From positions 1 to 64,000 of the IMG/VR virus record IMGVR_UViG_3300035670_000112: a stretch of 64,000 nucleotides of DNA; one strand, written 5' to 3'. The stretch comes from a virus. Shown piece by piece: positions 61,276 to 64,000 of this stretch (its first letter is position 1; each line of letters opens with the position of its first letter). The translations under genes were made by a program, and so were the position numbers. The notes under the pieces were generated by a model. It was given only the letters and a program-made list of their open reading frames with translations. It had not been told where the DNA came from and did not search any database.

Positions 61276-63156
61276 TCAGAATCCTGCCATCGGATAGGAT
61301 GACAGACCACGATAGGAATTGTTAGGGTTTTTCACCTGTATATAACCTTCAGGGGATTCGTTCCCGAAAAGAGGTCTCACGACATCCTTCTGAGAGCGTT
61401 GTCCCTCCATAGCAGCCTGAAGCACTTTATTTCTGGCTTCCTCATTCTTGAGTCTATAGTATGCCTTGAGGTCGATTGTACCCTCTGGTAGGAATGATGC
61501 CGAAGAGAGCAATGGATTGCCTGTGACATTTCCCAACATGCTTATGTAAGTGTTAGGGTCAACAGTACTTTTCGCTCTGTATGTGTTGTTGTGTACAGGC
61601 TCCTCGTAACTTCCGTCACCTACATACTGATCATTGCCTGTGATCACTCCTATGTGTCCCCAATAAGGATACGCGTTACCACTCGGAAATTGAACATAGT
61701 CACCAGGAGCTGCCTGATCCGATGGTATCTGTTCAAAAAGTGCCTTTCCCTCGTCACTGGTCATGAAATTCCTTACACCAGTATTGTTGTAATTGCTGTC
61801 AGGTATCCCTCTTACTCCAGCAATGTCCTCAAAACAATTGACTCCTGCAACACAGGTATTGTTCTTTGCATAGGGTACGAACAGGTCATCACCTCCAAGA
61901 CTTACAGGAGTCTGTGCTCTGAGTGTCTTTTCGGTATCCTTTGACATTATGATATTCTCTGGTATCTTCAATTCATTGCCTCCTCCGTTGCCGTATAACT
62001 GTTTTCCCCCTCCGTGTGCATAGTGACCATAAATGTTCTTTGCACCTCCTTTTTTAAACATAGGGATATCCACTCCATCTGTGGTAATGACAGCATCTTC
62101 AGGAAAAGGTCCCATTGTACTAGGGGCATAGGATGAATTGCCGTAAGTGATCGTCCCTTCAGGAGCTGCATAAGGATATTTATCTGAAGAAGTATCGTCA
62201 CTTCCTTGAAGTGCTCCGAAATTACCTCCTCCCATTACCTGCCTCTGTCCTCCTATCTTATCAGTGATGTAACTTTCCCCAAGGTTCTTTGCTATGGTAT
62301 CGTCCATTGCTGACCCTGCTATGACGGCAGAGGAGTCCTTGACCGTCTTGAGTCCTTTTATGAGCTCTATTACGCCTCCTCCCATATATTTGTCTTTGGA
62401 CAGTACACCTCCGTTACCCATGCTCTGAAGGACTTGTCCTCCCATATTGCTTATGACATTCTGAGATTGCATCTGACCGTAACCGAAAGCAGTACCTGTC
62501 ATGGTATCGTCCCCCACTGCACGTTTTGTAGCCTCAGAGGATGAAAGTCCCATATCTGCCATCACTGTCTCACTGAAGGATTTACCAGTAAAGGATGCCA
62601 TGGGGAATCCAAGGAATATGTCACCTATGAGCATCCCTGCCTCCTGTGCCTCTCCTATCTCACGGAGGGATCTTTCAGTAGGGGCATTCCTCATCTCCTG
62701 AACATTCCCCTGAGAGTATCTCATCCTCGGATTGATCTCAGCGGGGTCATTCATGAATGTACCCTTGGCATTCGGTGTACTGTCAGGCATGAACGTACCT
62801 CCAGAGGCATATCTCACACCACCGTTGGCACCCATCTGAGTATTGTACATGTTGCGGAACGGATCGATCCCCTTCTCGTTGACCGATCTTTTCGCATGTT
62901 TGAGGGATTCCTCCCTTGCTATCTGTTCAATGGTGGCAAGAGAGATCGGGTCATCCTCTGTCAGACGACCGTTCCTATCAAGCTGTTTGAATCTCTTTGA
63001 AAGGGTCTCCCCTTCAGGAGAGCCCTTATCAAAGATGTATTCATTGCCGAGCTTTCCTATCTTTATACCGAATTCGCCTCCTTCGAGTTCCGAATTCTCC
63101 GTATAATCGATCCCCCCAAGCTCATGGGGCATACCTTTAAAGGACTTCAATTCCAT
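61276..63156 (-). CDS. Virion protein with C-terminal CHAP/NlpC-type peptidase
   Basis: 626 residues. Residues about 430-535 contain NTCVAGVNCFEDI (candidate catalytic Cys), PGDYVQFPSG and WGHIGVITG (candidate catalytic His), the CHAP/NlpC pattern. Before it is a Gly-rich region with repeated YGG/GGG motifs (KYMGGGVIEL, AHGGGKQLYGNGGG), and the start (MELKSFKGMPHELGG) recalls crAss-like cargo proteins. Together with the lysozyme-like gene it would cut both sugar and peptide links of the wall. A promoter lies 7 bp upstream of the ATG, so the mRNA may be leaderless; MPHELGG at 63132 is an alternative start. Confidence 0.75.
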   Translation of the reverse strand: MELKSFKGMPHELGGIDYTENSELEGGEFGIKIGKLGNEYIFDKGSPEGETLSKRFKQLDRNGRLTEDDPISLATIEQIAREESLKHAKRSVNEKGIDPFRNMYNTQMGANGGVRYASGGTFMPDSTPNAKGTFMNDPAEINPRMRYSQGNVQEMRNAPTERSLREIGEAQEAGMLIGDIFLGFPMASFTGKSFSETVMADMGLSSSEATKRAVGDDTMTGTAFGYGQMQSQNVISNMGGQVLQSMGNGGVLSKDKYMGGGVIELIKGLKTVKDSSAVIAGSAMDDTIAKNLGESYITDKIGGQRQVMGGGNFGALQGSDDTSSDKYPYAAPEGTITYGNSSYAPSTMGPFPEDAVITTDGVDIPMFKKGGAKNIYGHYAHGGGKQLYGNGGGNELKIPENIIMSKDTEKTLRAQTPVSLGGDDLFVPYAKNNTCVAGVNCFEDIAGVRGIPDSNYNNTGVRNFMTSDEGKALFEQIPSDQAAPGDYVQFPSGNAYPYWGHIGVITGNDQYVGDGSYEEPVHNNTYRAKSTVDPNTYISMLGNVTGNPLLSSASFLPEGTIDLKAYYRLKNEEARNKVLQAAMEGQRSQKDVVRPLFGNESPEGYIQVKNPNNSYRGLSSYPMAGF

Positions 63157-63162
63157 GATTTA

Positions 63163-63193
63163 CAAATATACTTTATTACAGTTCATTTGTCAA
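63163..63193 (-). promoter_or_regulatory. Bacteroidota-type promoter for the late cargo operon
   Basis: Minus strand: TTG at 63193-63191 (TTGACA), 20-bp spacer, TATATTTG at 63170-63163. A near-consensus promoter just ahead of the CHAP-type protein gene at 63156. Confidence 0.75.
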
Positions 63194-63209
63194 GTAGATT
63201 TTTTTAATA

Positions 63210-64000
63210 TTATCTCAGAATCTTTCTAAAAAGATTCATTACATAGTGTAATCTTATCTCTTTATTATTGTTGTTCAGAAACTTGAACTTCTGCTTGACA
63301 TAATGACTTCTTATTCTATCCTTGGTGGATGCCGCATATATTATGGCATGTTTCCATTCTCTCATCAGTCTGCTGAATACCGTACGGTTACCTGTGGTCT
63401 GATAGGTGTTTGCAACCTCGAGTCCGCTGAAAGTCTCTGATGATATCTCGACCCCATTGGTGTCGAATACTTCAGTGAACCATCTGATGTTGTCAAAGAT
63501 CTTGACAATGAACGGATCCTTGTTCACCGTTATGGTGACATGTGATGTTGACGGAGGATCATCATAGAATACCCCCCTGTCACCCGTATCATGCATGTAC
63601 AGTTTTGAAGGTGATGAATTCCTATCAGGACTTATCAATGACCTTCTATCATTGATGTACATGATCGGAGTGTGACTTCTGAATGATACCCATATGTCCT
63701 TGGTATCATCATAGGCAAGTGTATATACCACAGGATCCCTACCTATCCTTTCAAATACCGTTATGAGAAACTCCCCGTTCACACTGTCATAGGTACAGGT
63801 CATGCCTACATATTCGGAACCCAGAAGTACAGGGGAATCGTTATTCTGCAACTGTCCTCTTGTATTGGCGAACAGCCATGAGCCTATCTTACCAGAACTT
63901 ATGTCGGAAAGACCTTCTCCAGTATGCCTGTAGAAAGTAGATGTGTTGGCATCAAAGAAGATGATACCTGTCGGGGATACTGCAAAACTGAACTGATGTC
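63210..64000 (-). CDS. Tail/muzzle-like structural protein, 5' end outside window
   Basis: 263 residues visible; the frame is open to the right edge (HQFSFAVSPTGIIFFD...), so an apparent TTG start at 63851 is internal. Strand-rich with propeller-like blocks (TGIIFFDANTSTFYRHTGEG, DDTKDIWVSF, PIMYINDRRSLI, SKLYMHDTGDRGVFYDD), as in tail-tube or muzzle proteins of crAss-like podoviruses. It ends in a basic C-terminus and is followed by the promoter of the cargo operon. Confidence 0.65.
   Translation of the reverse strand, partial: HQFSFAVSPTGIIFFDANTSTFYRHTGEGLSDISSGKIGSWLFANTRGQLQNNDSPVLLGSEYVGMTCTYDSVNGEFLITVFERIGRDPVVYTLAYDDTKDIWVSFRSHTPIMYINDRRSLISPDRNSSPSKLYMHDTGDRGVFYDDPPSTSHVTITVNKDPFIVKIFDNIRWFTEVFDTNGVEISSETFSGLEVANTYQTTGNRTVFSRLMREWKHAIIYAASTKDRIRSHYVKQKFKFLNNNNKEIRLHYVMNLFRKILR

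Noticed and set aside
63210-63851. Complete gene starting at 63851
   Set aside because: The apparent start is a TTG; the same frame is open to the window edge with coherent protein sequence, so the gene is partial.
1-64000. CRISPR arrays, diversity-generating retroelement, insertion sequences, integrase
   Set aside because: No regularly spaced repeats, reverse transcriptase, transposase or tyrosine/serine recombinase was seen in any frame.

Overview
The window looks like part of a crAss-like phage (Crassvirales) of a Bacteroidota host. This is inferred from three things: a large terminase of the kind seen in that group, a cluster of giant virion-cargo genes that includes a 2,558-residue single-chain RNA polymerase with a DFDID catalytic motif, and two opposed gene blocks. 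The host inference also rests on promoters of the Bacteroidota type (TTG, 19-21 bp, TAnnTTTG) and AT-rich leaders in place of Shine-Dalgarno sites. No database search was possible, so family names come from motifs read by eye.

Layout. (1) 1-4834, minus strand: terminase large subunit (runs off the left edge), preceded in transcription order by small genes including a GroES-like co-chaperonin, a zinc-ribbon protein and an HTH protein, with two minus-strand promoters and an attenuator-like leader. (2) 5192-5467: one small plus-strand gene. (3) 5470-7900: about 2.4 kb with almost no coding capacity but many hairpins, terminators and closed-stem RNA elements, ending in a tRNA-Leu-like gene with a roughly 53-nt insert in the anticodon arm. 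(4) 7977-10816: an integron-type gene-cassette array with seven complete attC-like sites, one half site and no integrase, followed to 12,900 by small genes of different base composition. (5) 12,970-35,029, plus strand: replication and nucleotide metabolism: family A DNA polymerase, SF2 helicase, DnaB-type helicase (split by a group I intron with a GIY-YIG endonuclease), Sak4-like ATPase, a probable ssDNA-binding protein, TOPRIM primase, Holliday-junction-type nuclease, RecE-like nuclease, uracil-DNA glycosylase, MazG-like hydrolase and class II ribonucleotide reductase (split by a second, small intron). Inside this block, at 24,108-27,971, is a compact ubiquitin-like conjugation operon: a Ubl protein, an E2 with a cysteine motif at eukaryotic spacing, a JAMM peptidase and an E1. 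(6) 35,157-38,284: another accessory block with a dNMP kinase and two more attC-like sites. (7) 38,341-64,000, minus strand: late genes for small basic proteins, giant cargo proteins including the RNA polymerase, a ferritin-like protein, a lysozyme-like protein, a CHAP-type peptidase and part of a tail/muzzle-like protein. A bidirectional terminator at about 38,296-38,330 separates blocks 6 and 7.

The most unusual content is: the complete Ubl/E2/JAB/E1 operon, with a strong terminator placed just after the Ubl gene; the integrase-less cassette arrays, in which several genes start inside the loop of the preceding attC; and an AT-rich insert in a giant virion protein that encodes a NADAR domain followed by an ADP-ribosyltransferase-like domain. 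A plausible but unproven theme is protein and nucleotide modification used to control or resist the host, carried in a phage that keeps acquiring accessory genes.
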